A stretch of DNA of 64,000 bases from Natronosalvus amylolyticus (GCF_024298845.1 NZ_CP101156.1:1798001-1862000), one strand, 5' to 3'. Positions 41,908-50,819 are shown, numbered from the stretch's first letter. Notes: generated by a model not told the origin, from the letters alone. A program made the numbers and translations.

Positions 41908-42507
41908 CTAGAAGTGAGTGTAGCCCTCGGTGTCGAACGCGTGGTGGGCGACGGTAATCGCCTGATCGGCGTGCAACCGCGTCGGGCCGAGCCGAATCCG
42001 CAGGTCGGCTCGTTCCTCGAGCAACGTGGCCTCCCGGGCGGTGAAGTCGTGGTGGTCCGAAAGGACGAATACGGGGTCTGAAAGCGCTGACAGTTCGAGT
42101 GACGGTATCGACTCGCCGTCCTCGTGGAGCTGGATGAGGGTGCCATCGACCACGTTCTCGAGGACGGTCTCGAGTCCGTATCGGTACAGTTCGACGCCGG
42201 GGCTCGCTTCCGCTGGCAGCATACCGATGGCTTCCTCGCGAACCTCGAGGGCGTTGCGAACCAGGGCGGCCGTCGAGCGTTCGTCGGGGTTCAGCCGGCG
42301 GAGGTCGGCTCCGTCGAACGTGATCGTACAGGTGTCCTGGATGACGAGGTGGACCCGGACGTCGGTTCGAATCCCGTGAGACGTGACGAACGCGGCGGTG
42401 ATCGACCGGCAGATGGCGTCGAGTCGGCCGGCCCCACCGGCGAGGTCGTCGAGGGAGAACTCACCATCGAGGGGAACGTCGTGTGCGAGTAAGACGAACT
42501 GGCGCAT
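41908..42507 (-). CDS. trmY: tRNA (pseudouridine(54)-N(1))-methyltransferase
   Basis: 199 residues, typical for TrmY, a SPOUT-class methyltransferase that converts pseudouridine 54 in the tRNA T-loop to N1-methylpseudouridine using S-adenosylmethionine. The start MRQFVLLAHDVPLDGEFSLDDLAG is characteristic, as are DPVFVLSDHHDFTAREATLLEE and a C terminus IRLGPTRLHADQAITVAHHAFD (SPOUT knot). The upstream modification (pseudouridine 54) is made by Pus10, encoded about 2.3 kb away. Confidence 0.95.
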   Translation of the reverse strand: MRQFVLLAHDVPLDGEFSLDDLAGGAGRLDAICRSITAAFVTSHGIRTDVRVHLVIQDTCTITFDGADLRRLNPDERSTAALVRNALEVREEAIGMLPAEASPGVELYRYGLETVLENVVDGTLIQLHEDGESIPSLELSALSDPVFVLSDHHDFTAREATLLEERADLRIRLGPTRLHADQAITVAHHAFDTEGYTHF

Positions 42508-42635
42508 ACCGTACTCTCACAGGCTATCGTGGATACGCCTACCGGTTCCGGCCGTCGAATTCGTTCGCTATAGCGGTCTCGAGACCTGCACTCGCAGGGC
42601 CAAGGACTTGCCCCGTTGCCACCGGAGCAGCCGAC

Positions 42636-42818
42636 ATGACCACGACGTCGACGGCAGACGATCGCGCGAAGCTCCTGCAGGCGCTGGCTGGCAGCCCCTG
42701 TCACAACTGTGAGGAGGGCGTGCTCGTTCGTCAACCCTACAAGGGAAACCGATCGATCGTCTGTGACGAGTGTGGACTCCCGCAGATACAGTTACTGCCG
42801 ATGCCGCGTGTCGACTGA
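42636..42818 (+). CDS. Small zinc-finger protein (HVO_A0556-like)
   Basis: 60 residues. SPCHNCEEGVLVRQPYKGNRSIVCDECGLPQIQLL supplies two CxxC pairs and a core typical of the haloarchaeal HVO_A0556-type zinc-finger family (name from memory). Start ATG 42636 chosen because the longer frame lacks coding features. Confidence 0.75.
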   Translation: MTTTSTADDRAKLLQALAGSPCHNCEEGVLVRQPYKGNRSIVCDECGLPQIQLLPMPRVD

Positions 42819-42864
42819 CACCGGCCATCGCCTCGTGAAAAATAGCGACGTGTCGAGGGGGTTG

Positions 42865-43089
42865 TCAGGGCGCGGCGCGTTGACGGGTTCGAGGATATTC
42901 GTGACCGACAACGAGTGCAACGACGTGGAGGGATAGCAGCGCCAGGAACAGGCCGAGGCGAGTCGTCGAGTTCAACCCCGTCAAAATCACCGGTAGGTAT
43001 GCGAGTGGCAACAGTGCACCGAGCCAGAACGCGACGACTGTCAGGGCGTCACTGGGCTGCATGTTATCGAATGGACTCGCGGTCGACAT
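42865..43089 (-). CDS. Two-helix membrane protein
   Basis: 74 residues with two hydrophobic helices (about 17-37 and 44-64) and a short basic tail. It overlaps the upstream DUF7511-like gene by 26 bases and is likely co-transcribed with it. Function unknown. Confidence 0.65.
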   Translation of the reverse strand: MSTASPFDNMQPSDALTVVAFWLGALLPLAYLPVILTGLNSTTRLGLFLALLSLHVVALVVGHEYPRTRQRAAP

Positions 43090-43279
43090 ACGATCCCTCG
43101 CGGGCGGATATCCAGGTAGTCATCAACGATTCGTTGCTCCCGTAGCGGGGGAACATGGCACACTCGTCCGGCCCGTCGTCGTTTTCGATGGTGATGCAAT
43201 CGATGGGTGGGAGGGACTCCGGGCCGTCTCGAGCGTCCGATTCATCCGGGGCGTCGTGGTGGGTATCAGGTGCGGACAT
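43064..43279 (-). CDS. DUF7511-like small protein
   Basis: 71 residues from ATG 43279. The closing part (PDECAMFPRYGSNESLMTTWISAREGSYVDRESIR) is the signature of a small haloarchaeal family that I recall as DUF7511, always with a WI(S/T)A and a closing S-x-V motif. Function unknown. Confidence 0.75.
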   Translation of the reverse strand: MSAPDTHHDAPDESDARDGPESLPPIDCITIENDDGPDECAMFPRYGSNESLMTTWISAREGSYVDRESIR

Positions 43280-43596
43280 AGCTGGAGACCGTACTGGCCG
43301 GTCGACCGAAGACAGTCGGTTTCGGTCCAGGGTCGTCAACGTCCGACTGGGGGACTGCACTCCCCCTCGGTCTGGCGACAGCAGTGGTCATACAGTGGTC
43401 CATCAGCGGTGCCTATTGGTATTCCCTTGTTACCGATTCACACACCTCGAGTGGAACGTCTCGAGATCGGTCACGGCACTCGAGAGTCGATTCGTCGTGA
43501 CTCTCTCGAAAACGTGACTGTCAGCCGCACGTAACCGGGACCTACCACCGAGAAAGGGCTGAACGAATGGGGGTAGGCAGCCGATACTCGAGGGGC
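43280..43596. other. Intergenic region without a gene
   Basis: 317 bases between two same-strand genes. A hairpin GGGGGA-CTGCAC-TCCCCC lies near 43354-43371; otherwise no gene, RNA or clear promoter is seen. It presumably carries the promoter of the DUF7511-like gene and the 3' end of the protease transcript. Confidence 0.4.
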
Positions 43597-44712
43597 TCAG
43601 AAACCGGGTTCGGGTCGCTCTCCGAGGGTCATCTCGACGGTGGTCTCGGAGCCGTCCCGAATCACGGTGAGTGAAATCGTATCGCCGGGATCAGTCTGGA
43701 GTGCGAGGAACGTCGAGAGGGCGTGGTTGTCCGGAATGGGTTCCCCGTCGATCGACCGGATGATATCACCGCCGACCGGCACCCCGCCGCCGGTCGTGTC
43801 GGTGCTCCCCTCGAGCGTGCCGTCTGCCGGGCCACCGTCGCTGACCGCGGCGACGAAGATTCCGGTGGCTTCCTCGAGGTCGTTCGCCTGAGCTATCGTC
43901 AGGTCGACGGGGATCAGTCGAATCCCCATGTGCGAGTGGCGGAACTCGCCGTGGTTGATCAGGGCCGGAATGACCCGTTCGCTGAGCGCCGCCGAGATGG
44001 CGTAGCCGATGTTTTCGCCCTGCGTGGCGTGGACGACGCCGACGACTTCACCGTTCATCCCGACCAGCGGGCCACCGCTGTTTCCCGGATTGACGGCCGC
44101 GTCAGTCTGAACTACATTGGGATACGAAAAGTCGTGCCAGGCTGGCGACACCGACCGGTTGACGCCGCTGACGATGCCCTGTGACATCGAGCCCTCGAGA
44201 CCGATGGGGTTCCCGATAGCCAGCACTTCCTGACCCACGACGGGCCGTTCGTCGCTGAGTGCCAGCGGAGCAACGTTCTCGGGCACCGTATCGGGTTCGA
44301 TGACGGCCAGGTCGCTGTAGAAATCGGTGCCGATGACGTCGCCACCGGTCCACTCGCCGCTGTTGTACTGCACCTGGACGTCGACATCCTCGCTGCTGAA
44401 GACCACGTGGTCGTTCGTAACGATGTACCCGCCGGGGTGGAGAAAGCCCGAGCCCTCCCCCTGTGCAGGGCCGCCGAAGCCGCCCTCTCCCCGAACCCGG
44501 ACGAGCGTGACGGCGTCGACCGTCGCTTTATAGACGTCGGTATAGACAGAACCGTCAGCCGTGGGCCGGTCGTCCGTCTCGACCGATGCCGTTTCGCGCT
44601 GGTCGAACTCGATTGTGCTGGCACCGGGTTCGGCACAGCCGGCGATGGCAGCCACGCCGCTCGCCCCGGCGAGCGAGAGGAACTGCCGTCGGTTCACTCG
44701 AGAATCACTCAT
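43597..44712 (-). CDS. HtrA/DegP-type serine protease with Tat lipoprotein signal
   Basis: 371 residues from ATG 44712. A twin-arginine signal (NRRQFLSLAGASGVAAIAGC, lipobox Cys26) directs it to the outer membrane face. Trypsin-like triad: His102 in TNDHVV, Asp134 in YSDLAVI and Ser212 in NPGNSGGP. A PDZ domain (about 270-365) follows, with RSIDGEPIPDNHAL. S1C proteases remove damaged exported proteins. It is monocistronic and divergent from pus10 (93 bases between starts). Confidence 0.95.
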   Translation of the reverse strand: MSDSRVNRRQFLSLAGASGVAAIAGCAEPGASTIEFDQRETASVETDDRPTADGSVYTDVYKATVDAVTLVRVRGEGGFGGPAQGEGSGFLHPGGYIVTNDHVVFSSEDVDVQVQYNSGEWTGGDVIGTDFYSDLAVIEPDTVPENVAPLALSDERPVVGQEVLAIGNPIGLEGSMSQGIVSGVNRSVSPAWHDFSYPNVVQTDAAVNPGNSGGPLVGMNGEVVGVVHATQGENIGYAISAALSERVIPALINHGEFRHSHMGIRLIPVDLTIAQANDLEEATGIFVAAVSDGGPADGTLEGSTDTTGGGVPVGGDIIRSIDGEPIPDNHALSTFLALQTDPGDTISLTVIRDGSETTVEMTLGERPEPGF

Positions 44713-44805
44713 ACCCGACTGCAAGGACCGCACACGGGTAAATCTCATCCCCTCGGAGAAACCCGAAAGGAAAACGTGTTACCGTCGGCCTCCCGATACG
44801 CGAGC

Positions 44806-46218
44806 ATGACCGTTATCGACGTCGCCCGAAAGCTCCTGGCCGGAGGGACCATCTGTGACGCCTGTCTCGGCCGGCCCGTCGCCGACCGAAGTTTCGGGCT
44901 GACCAACGACGAACGCGGCCGGGCGCTCCGGACGACCATCGCCCTCGAGGACGACGTAGACTACGAGCCAGTGGACCCCATCGAGTGTTGGGTCTGTGAT
45001 GGCTACTGTGGCACCTTCGACGCCATCGCCGACACCATCGTCGACGAACTCGAGGGACTGTCCTTCGAGACCTACCAGATCGGCACGCGTGTACCACCGC
45101 TCATCGAGGAAAACGACCGGCTGTTGCGCGAAGACGCCGACCTCGAGGAAGACGCCGGCGAGCCGATGAAACGGGAAGTCAACCGCGAGGTCGGCCGTCG
45201 CGTCGGTTCGCGAACGGGGGCAACGTTCGACCTCGAGCGGCCGGACGTTCTCATCGTCATCGACCTCGAAGCGTTCGACCCACATTCGGTGCTCGAGGAA
45301 GCCGAAGACACCGACGAGACCCGAGCGGGCTCGAGCGACGAACCGACCACTGTCACCAGCCACGCCGTCGACGTCCAGGTCAACCCGGCGTTCGTCTACG
45401 GGCGCTACCGAAAACTCGAGCGGGACATCCCCCAGACTGAGTGGCCCTGCCGGGAGTGTGGCGGCAGTGGAGTCCAGCTCGGACCTGACGGCGAGGAGCC
45501 CTGTGACCACTGTGGCGGCTCGGGCTATCTCTACGACACCAGCGTCGAACAGGTCGTTCGCCCCCACGTGGTCGAGGCGATGGACGGCGACGAGGGTACC
45601 TTCCACGGCGCGGGCCGCGAAGACGTCGACGCCCGGATGCTCGAGGGAGGCCGTCCGTTCGTCCTCGAGGTGAAACGTCCCCGTCGACGCCGGCCGAACG
45701 TCGACGCACTGGAGGAGCGAATCAACGAGGCGGCCGGCGGTGCCGTCGAAGTCGAGGGCCTGCGGCTGGCGACCTACGAGATGGTCGAGCGCGTCAAAGA
45801 ACACGACGCGAGCAAGCGCTACCGGGCCGACGTGGCCTTCGGCGACCCGGTCGACGAGGCGACGTTCGCCGAGGCGCTCGAGGCCCTCGACGGCGCGACC
45901 CTCGAGCAGTACACGCCCGAGCGCGTCGACCACCGCCGAGCGAGTCTCACGCGAGAACGAACCGTCTACGATATCGACGGCGAGTTGCTCGAGCCAACGC
46001 GGGCCGAAGTCCGAGTCCACGGCGAAGGTGGGCTCTACATCAAAGAGCTCATCAGCAGCGACGGCGGCCGCACCGAGCCGAGTCTCGCCGGCTTGCTCGA
46101 GACCGACGCCGAGGTGACGGCACTGGACGTGCTCGCCGTCGAAGGTGAAGACGAACCCTTCGAACGGCCCGAGTTCTTCCGTGACACGGACGACGAGGGC
46201 GAAAGCGAAACGGCGTAG
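44806..46218 (+). CDS. pus10: tRNA pseudouridine(54/55) synthase Pus10
   Basis: 470 residues from ATG 44806. The N-terminal THUMP-containing zinc domain has CDACLGRPVADRSFG and CWVCDGYCG. The catalytic domain has the Pus10 aspartate motif GAGREDVDARML, then GRPFVLEVKRPRRR. Between them lies a Cys-rich segment (PCRECGGSGVQ and PCDHCGGSGYLYD) with DnaJ-type CxxCxGxG repeats (about residues 217-245). The enzyme makes pseudouridine 54 and 55 in archaeal tRNAs; TrmY then methylates position 54. Confidence 0.95.
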   Translation: MTVIDVARKLLAGGTICDACLGRPVADRSFGLTNDERGRALRTTIALEDDVDYEPVDPIECWVCDGYCGTFDAIADTIVDELEGLSFETYQIGTRVPPLIEENDRLLREDADLEEDAGEPMKREVNREVGRRVGSRTGATFDLERPDVLIVIDLEAFDPHSVLEEAEDTDETRAGSSDEPTTVTSHAVDVQVNPAFVYGRYRKLERDIPQTEWPCRECGGSGVQLGPDGEEPCDHCGGSGYLYDTSVEQVVRPHVVEAMDGDEGTFHGAGREDVDARMLEGGRPFVLEVKRPRRRRPNVDALEERINEAAGGAVEVEGLRLATYEMVERVKEHDASKRYRADVAFGDPVDEATFAEALEALDGATLEQYTPERVDHRRASLTRERTVYDIDGELLEPTRAEVRVHGEGGLYIKELISSDGGRTEPSLAGLLETDAEVTALDVLAVEGEDEPFERPEFFRDTDDEGESETA

Positions 46219-46227
46219 CGAAACCGC

Positions 46228-47712
46228 TTACTCCGCCGGCCGAAACACGTCGCTGAGCTTTTCGATAACGTCGTCGTGGTCTTCGACCTGCGTCGCGAGC
46301 GACTGCTGGGTCGTTTCGACCGACGCGTGTTCGTCCTCGAGCGTTTCGAATCGGCCCTCGAGTTCGTCGATTCGTGTCTCCAGCTGGTCCTGTCGTTGAC
46401 CGACCTGTTCCTCCAGTGCGTCGTGTCGTTCTTCCACCTCTGTCTCCAGTGCGTCGTGTCGTTCTTCCACCTCTGTCTCCAGTGCGTCGTGTCGTTCTTC
46501 GATTTCAGTTTCGAGTGCGCCGAACTGTTCTTGCACATCCGCCTCGAGTGTCACAAGACGTTCTTTGACCACTTCGAGAGCCTCCTGTGTGGCCTCCGCC
46601 TGTGCAACCAGATCCTGTGCCGTCCCGTTTTCGTCGATAAATGTCTCCATCGAATCGGCATAGGCAACCAGTTTCTGTACCTGGGTTTCGAGATGCGTGA
46701 GTCGAACGACCTGACTCCGGGGTGTGTCCATCCCGAGTGCGCTTCGGAGCCGGTCACGTTGGTCGTCGTCGATCGATTTGTCCTCGAGTTCGGCGAGCAG
46801 TTGCTCGAGAGTGCCCGCCTCGGTCGACTCGGTTTTAGCTGCAGCCGCTGCCGGCTGTGCTTCGGACGATTCGACAGCCTCCGGGCCCCTTCCCGGTTGT
46901 GTCTCGGTTGACGCATTCGTTTCCGGTTTTTTCTCCTCCGTTTTCTCGCTCGTGGTTGTCCCGCCGTAAGCGACCGTCTCCTCGAAGCTGAGCTCGTCTT
47001 CAGGTCCCGCAAGTTCGCCGTCTTCTTCTAACCACTTTGCGCCAACACCCGAATCCGTAAACTCCCCCTCTGGGACATCCAGAACCGTGGCCGTCCGGAC
47101 GTACGTGAGATCCTCTAGCGAGGCCGCAACGCCCTCGAGATCGTCCGTCGTCGCGATCACCGTTTCGATAACGCCTTCCTCCGTCGTGCTCTCCTCGTCC
47201 GCATCACCTGTCGTCGAGATGATCGTGCACATCGACCCGAGTCCATCGAGCAGCGCCTGCCGATCGGCCGTCGATCCGTACTCGACGAACTCGATGCGTA
47301 TGCGGCCGACGGTACGAACGGATGGGTCAGGAGCCGTCGACCCCTCGCCATTGGTTGGAAGGACCTCGACGATGGTGGATTCCGTCCCAGCCCGTTCGAC
47401 CGTTTCCGGCGTATCCGTTTGCAAGGAGTATCGTGTTTCGATAGTTTCCGTCGGCCCGATCGCGCCCTCGAAGGTCAGTGTCGACCCCTCGGCCGACCAC
47501 GCATCGGTACGATCGTGAAGCTCGACGTCGACCGACGGTTCGATAGCCGGAAGCTGTTCAGTGAGCACCACGGTCCGTGGCTCCGGAGCGTCCGATTCGA
47601 GCTGCAAGTAGACGTCAACCCGGCCCCCGTCTTCGGTCTCGAGGTGTTTATCCAGGGAAATCTCGTCTCGATACGTCTGCCCCCCGCCTCCGTTGGTACT
47701 GTCGCCCCCCAT
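46228..47712 (-). CDS. Coiled-coil protein with hendecad repeats
   Basis: 494 residues from ATG 47712; a TATA-like box (minus-strand ACTTATC, 47740-47746) at about 28-34 bases supports this start. The N-terminal 220 residues form a beta/alpha domain of unknown type (SLDKHLETEDGGRVDVYLQLE, RIRIEFVEYGSTADRQALLDGL). A disordered linker follows, then a long coiled coil from about residue 310 to the end. It includes tandem 11-residue units ALETEVEERHD (about 404-437). No membrane segment. The shape suggests a cytosolic scaffold or a chromosome-associated protein; nothing specific can be claimed. Confidence 0.75.
   Translation of the reverse strand: MGGDSTNGGGGQTYRDEISLDKHLETEDGGRVDVYLQLESDAPEPRTVVLTEQLPAIEPSVDVELHDRTDAWSAEGSTLTFEGAIGPTETIETRYSLQTDTPETVERAGTESTIVEVLPTNGEGSTAPDPSVRTVGRIRIEFVEYGSTADRQALLDGLGSMCTIISTTGDADEESTTEEGVIETVIATTDDLEGVAASLEDLTYVRTATVLDVPEGEFTDSGVGAKWLEEDGELAGPEDELSFEETVAYGGTTTSEKTEEKKPETNASTETQPGRGPEAVESSEAQPAAAAAKTESTEAGTLEQLLAELEDKSIDDDQRDRLRSALGMDTPRSQVVRLTHLETQVQKLVAYADSMETFIDENGTAQDLVAQAEATQEALEVVKERLVTLEADVQEQFGALETEIEERHDALETEVEERHDALETEVEERHDALEEQVGQRQDQLETRIDELEGRFETLEDEHASVETTQQSLATQVEDHDDVIEKLSDVFRPAE
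46411..46509 (-). repeat. Three 33-bp tandem units in the coiled-coil gene
   Basis: Units at 46411-46443, 46444-46476 and 46477-46509; the first two are identical at the DNA level and the third diverges in its last ten bases. Each codes for 11 residues, the hendecad coiled-coil period, so unit gain or loss would lengthen or shorten the coil in register. Confidence 0.85.
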
Positions 47713-47844
47713 ATCATGCACATGCTACACGAGCACAATGATAAGTGTTTTGTTAGTTCAACTATTCTGAGACGATCTGCCTGATAAATCAGTAGACCGA
47801 TACGCGAATCAAATCAGGGGTGACGACCGCATCGACAGCAAAGG

Positions 47845-47850
47845 CTATAG
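47845..47850 (+). promoter_or_regulatory. TATA-like box of rnhB
   Basis: CTATAG lies 24-29 bases before ATG 47874, supporting that start and leaderless translation. Confidence 0.45.
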
Positions 47851-47873
47851 GTCGAGACACAGCACTCGAGTGT

Positions 47874-48536
47874 ATGACCGGGTTTGGTGTCGACGAGGCG
47901 GGCAAAGGGCCCGTTCTCGGGTCGATGATCGCCGCCGCCGTCTTCGTGGCCGATCGGTCGATCCTCCCCGACGGCATCGCCGACTCGAAGCGGCTCTCGC
48001 CCGCTCGTCGGGAGTCACTGGCCACGACACTCCGGAAACGAGAGGGAATCGGGGTCGGCGTCGCCGAAATAACCACGGATCGAATCGACGACCCGGAGAC
48101 CGACATGAACAGCCTAACCGTCGAAGCACACGCCCGCGCCCTCGAGGCAGCCGCCCGCGATAGTGATGGCGTGCCGGCCACCGCCGACATCCATTGCGAC
48201 GCCTGTGATACCGACGCCGACCGATTCGCTCGCCGGGTCGCCGACGCCTGCTCGCTCGAGGTGTCGGTCGAGGCGACTCACGGCGCTGACGACGAGGACC
48301 CGCTCGTAGGAGCCGCGAGCATCATCGCGAAAGTCGAACGCGATGCCCACGTCAGTGCCCTTAGCGAGGGCTACGGCGACGTCGGGAGCGGCTATCCCTC
48401 CGACCCCACGACCCGAGCTTTCCTCGAGAACTACGTCGAAACCCACGGCGAGTTACCCCCATGTGCCCGTCGCTCGTGGTCGACGTGTGCCGACGTCCTC
48501 GCTGCCGCCGAGCAGACCAGTCTCGAGGGATTTTGA
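47874..48536 (+). CDS. rnhB: Ribonuclease HII
   Basis: 220 residues from ATG 47874. Type 2 RNase H, cutting RNA in RNA-DNA hybrids and single ribonucleotides in DNA. Motifs: FGVDEAGKGPVLG (first catalytic Asp/Glu pair near residues 6-7), IHCDACDTDADRFA (third acidic residue) and HGADDEDPLVGAASIIAKVERD (fourth acidic residue and the conserved ASIIAK). The length is normal for archaea. Confidence 0.95.
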   Translation: MTGFGVDEAGKGPVLGSMIAAAVFVADRSILPDGIADSKRLSPARRESLATTLRKREGIGVGVAEITTDRIDDPETDMNSLTVEAHARALEAAARDSDGVPATADIHCDACDTDADRFARRVADACSLEVSVEATHGADDEDPLVGAASIIAKVERDAHVSALSEGYGDVGSGYPSDPTTRAFLENYVETHGELPPCARRSWSTCADVLAAAEQTSLEGF

Positions 48537-48623
48537 GACGGGCTCGAGGCAGTTTCCGAACCGATCCTGTCGATAGAGAGAGCCGGGGCCACGCTTTTTG
48601 ATGAGCGGCGACTAACGGGCGGT

Positions 48624-49028
48624 ATGGGATACGTCTGCCCCGTCTGTACCGCCGGTGTCGCCGACGGACGCCAACTGGCCGACCACCTTGCGGTTACCGC
48701 CTCGCTCGGCCGCAAGGACCACCGCGAGTGGCTCGAAACCCACGCTCCGGACTGGGGCGATTCGACGCGCGACGAACTCGCCGAACGGGTCACCGAGTAC
48801 GCGACCGAACTGGACCTGCCGGTGTCCGACGACGCCCCCGAAGGGCCAGCCGGTCGCCCGCAGGGACCCCGCCTCGAGGACGCAATCGCCGAACAGAGTA
48901 CTGGCCCAGGTCGCGGCGACCTGACCGGCGACGCACAGTCGATACTCGAGGAAGCGATGGAACTCACTCGAGAGATGGAACAGTCCGACGAGCGAGCGAA
49001 AGGTTCGGGCTCGAGCGACGACGAGTAG
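48624..49028 (+). CDS. DUF5810-like zinc protein
   Basis: 134 residues. An N-terminal zinc motif (YVCPVCTAGVADGRQLADHLAVTASLG: CxxC plus His-rich helix) and DHREWLETHAPDW define a small haloarchaeal family I recall as DUF5810; the rest is an acidic helical tail. It lies next to a DUF5809-like gene, the usual pair in haloarchaea. Function unknown. Confidence 0.75.
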   Translation: MGYVCPVCTAGVADGRQLADHLAVTASLGRKDHREWLETHAPDWGDSTRDELAERVTEYATELDLPVSDDAPEGPAGRPQGPRLEDAIAEQSTGPGRGDLTGDAQSILEEAMELTREMEQSDERAKGSGSSDDE

Positions 49029-49149
49029 TTCGTGCGGGAGCTCACTCGAGGTGAGTTTCGCTTTAATTGTAAAATAAAACCAAATAGACATGAGTTTACA
49101 ATCAAATCACTACAATAAGCATATTGAAACGGCTGATACATAGTGCAAG

Positions 49150-49186
49150 CGCATACCCGCGTCTTTAGGCGCGGGAGGAGGTCACT
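49150..49186. mobile_element. Solitary IS200/IS605-type right end (remnant)
   Basis: CCCGCG-TCTTTAGG-CGCGGG followed by AGGAGGTCAC has the form of the terminal hairpin and right end seen in haloarchaeal IS200/IS605-family (TnpB) elements. No tnpA or tnpB is nearby; the AT-rich stretch at 49060-49145 may be the rest of a decayed element. Identification is from memory of the family's ends. Confidence 0.5.
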
Positions 49187-49293
49187 TCTCGAGGTAACAC
49201 GGCGGTACAAACTGTTCCACACGAAGCGCACAGTCCTACGCCCCACCAGTACAAACGAAAACGCCTACCTGACCGGCGTTCGAGTCCTCGAGT

Positions 49294-49725
49294 ATGCACA
49301 CCGAGGGTTGGTTCGCCCCCGAGACAGTCGAGGAAGCCCGCGAACAGTACGAATCGGTCGGACCGGCCGCCCAGACGGTCGTCAGAGAGGTCGCCAGAGC
49401 GATGTCCTTCGACCGCGATGAGTACGCTGACCGGGTCTCGAGCGACGTCGTCGAGACGGCCAGGGATTCGCTCTTTGCGAGTTTGCTCGAGGTGCACGTC
49501 GGGACGCGCGAAGAGTACGCGTCGTGGCGGGAAGCCTACGACGGCGAGGTGATCGAACACGGGAGCGACAGCGTCGACAACGTCGCCTGGCACGCCGGGC
49601 CGGAAAACGTCGCCGTCTCCGCCACGTTCCAGTCGAAACCGGACGCGGCCGTCGGCACGCTCCGTCGGCAGGCGTTCGGCACCATCTATCGGGAGCTATT
49701 CGAGCAAGCGAGCAGCGAGGAGTGA
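49294..49725 (+). CDS. DUF5809-like protein
   Basis: 143 residues, soluble, mixed alpha/beta (GWFAPETVEEAREQYESVGPAAQTVVREVARAM, then VDNVAWHAGPENVAVSATFQ). It fits a small haloarchaeal family I recall as DUF5809, generally beside DUF5810. The remnant insertion sequence lies between the two partner genes here. Function unknown. Confidence 0.75.
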   Translation: MHTEGWFAPETVEEAREQYESVGPAAQTVVREVARAMSFDRDEYADRVSSDVVETARDSLFASLLEVHVGTREEYASWREAYDGEVIEHGSDSVDNVAWHAGPENVAVSATFQSKPDAAVGTLRRQAFGTIYRELFEQASSEE

Positions 49726-49774
49726 TTGGGATGAACGACGAAACGCGTATCCTTTATCGGCCCTGAGTTTCGGT

Positions 49775-50191
49775 ATGCGTCGGCGCTACCTCCTGTTATT
49801 GCTCGTCCCCCTGGTCGTCCTGTTGGCGCTCGGAGCACTACCCAGTCTCATCGGCGGCGGTGACGTCTCCTACGTGGTCGCAACGGAAGTCGAACTCGAG
49901 AACGGATCTCCACCCAGTGAGGGCGCAACCGAGACCATCGACGCCGAGAACCTCTCCGTGAACCGGTTCCCGTACACCATGCAAGCCCTCGATGACGGCG
50001 TCTCGGAGCCCTACGAAGCGGGCCGGTTCGGCTTCGAATCGGCGTTCACGCACACGCCCTTCGACGAGTTCGGCGAGTTCGAACAGTGGAACAGCAACGC
50101 GACCGAACCCGACGCCGACGTCGCCTACGTCGAACAGAACGGAACCTACTACCGCCTCGAGATCACACCCGAAAGCGATGTCGACACCTGA
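49775..50191 (+). CDS. Signal-anchored protein of unknown function
   Basis: 138 residues: a basic start MRRRY, a hydrophobic segment (residues 6-26) that could be a signal or anchor, and an acidic extracellular-type domain with two N-glycosylation-like sites (NLS, NGT). The last 14 bases overlap the Nudix gene's start, so the two are co-transcribed. Confidence 0.68.
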   Translation: MRRRYLLLLLVPLVVLLALGALPSLIGGGDVSYVVATEVELENGSPPSEGATETIDAENLSVNRFPYTMQALDDGVSEPYEAGRFGFESAFTHTPFDEFGEFEQWNSNATEPDADVAYVEQNGTYYRLEITPESDVDT

Positions 50192-50756
50192 TGACGATGC
50201 CAGGTCGAGTCGCTCGGCAGCCGACCGAGACCCCGAGTGGCCGATCGAAGAGAGCGTCACCGAGTACGAAACCGGCTGGTACGACGGGGGCTACGACCTG
50301 GTGGAACAACCGGATGGCTCGCAAAAACGCTACTACTGGGCCGACCTCCCGCCCGCCGTCGTGGTCGTGGCCTCGACCGGCGAATCGATTCTGTTCGTCG
50401 AGCAGTACCGACCCGCCATCCGCGAGACCCACCTCGAGTTACCCGCCGGAATCGTCGAAGACGGGGAATCGTACACGAACGCCGCCGCGCGCGAACTCGA
50501 GGAAGAGACCGGCTTTCGTCCCACGAGTCTGGCCCTGTTGCAGGAGTATTGCGTGGCGACCGGGGTGCTCCGGCACGACCGCGGCGTCGTCTACGCCGAG
50601 GGACTCGAACTCGGTGAGCGCGAACTCGACAATAACGAGTTTCTCGAAGTCGTCACCGTCTCCATCGAAGACGCCCTCGAGCGTGCTCGAGAACACCCGG
50701 CAAACGACTCGACGCTGAGTGCGCTGTTACTCGCTCGAGAAGACGGGCTCTTGTGA
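50178..50756 (+). CDS. Nudix hydrolase (ADP-ribose pyrophosphatase type)
   Basis: 192 residues from ATG 50178. The Nudix box is complete: GESYTNAAARELEEETGF (G-x5-E-x7-REL-x-EE-x-GF). Upstream PAVVVVASTGESILFVEQYRPAIRETHLELPAGIVEDGE is the layout of ADP-ribose or NDP-sugar pyrophosphatases. The start overlaps the upstream gene by 14 bases. Confidence 0.9.
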   Translation: MSTPDDDARSSRSAADRDPEWPIEESVTEYETGWYDGGYDLVEQPDGSQKRYYWADLPPAVVVVASTGESILFVEQYRPAIRETHLELPAGIVEDGESYTNAAARELEEETGFRPTSLALLQEYCVATGVLRHDRGVVYAEGLELGERELDNNEFLEVVTVSIEDALERAREHPANDSTLSALLLAREDGLL

Positions 50757-50819
50757 GCACGGGAGAACGCATGACCCGCATCGCTTAACCACATCGCGTC
50801 CGAACATCGGATACCAACG

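Noticed and set aside
44779-46020. 413-codon minus-strand frame opposite pus10
   Set aside because: Pus10 motifs on the plus strand are unmistakable; the antisense product has no domain.
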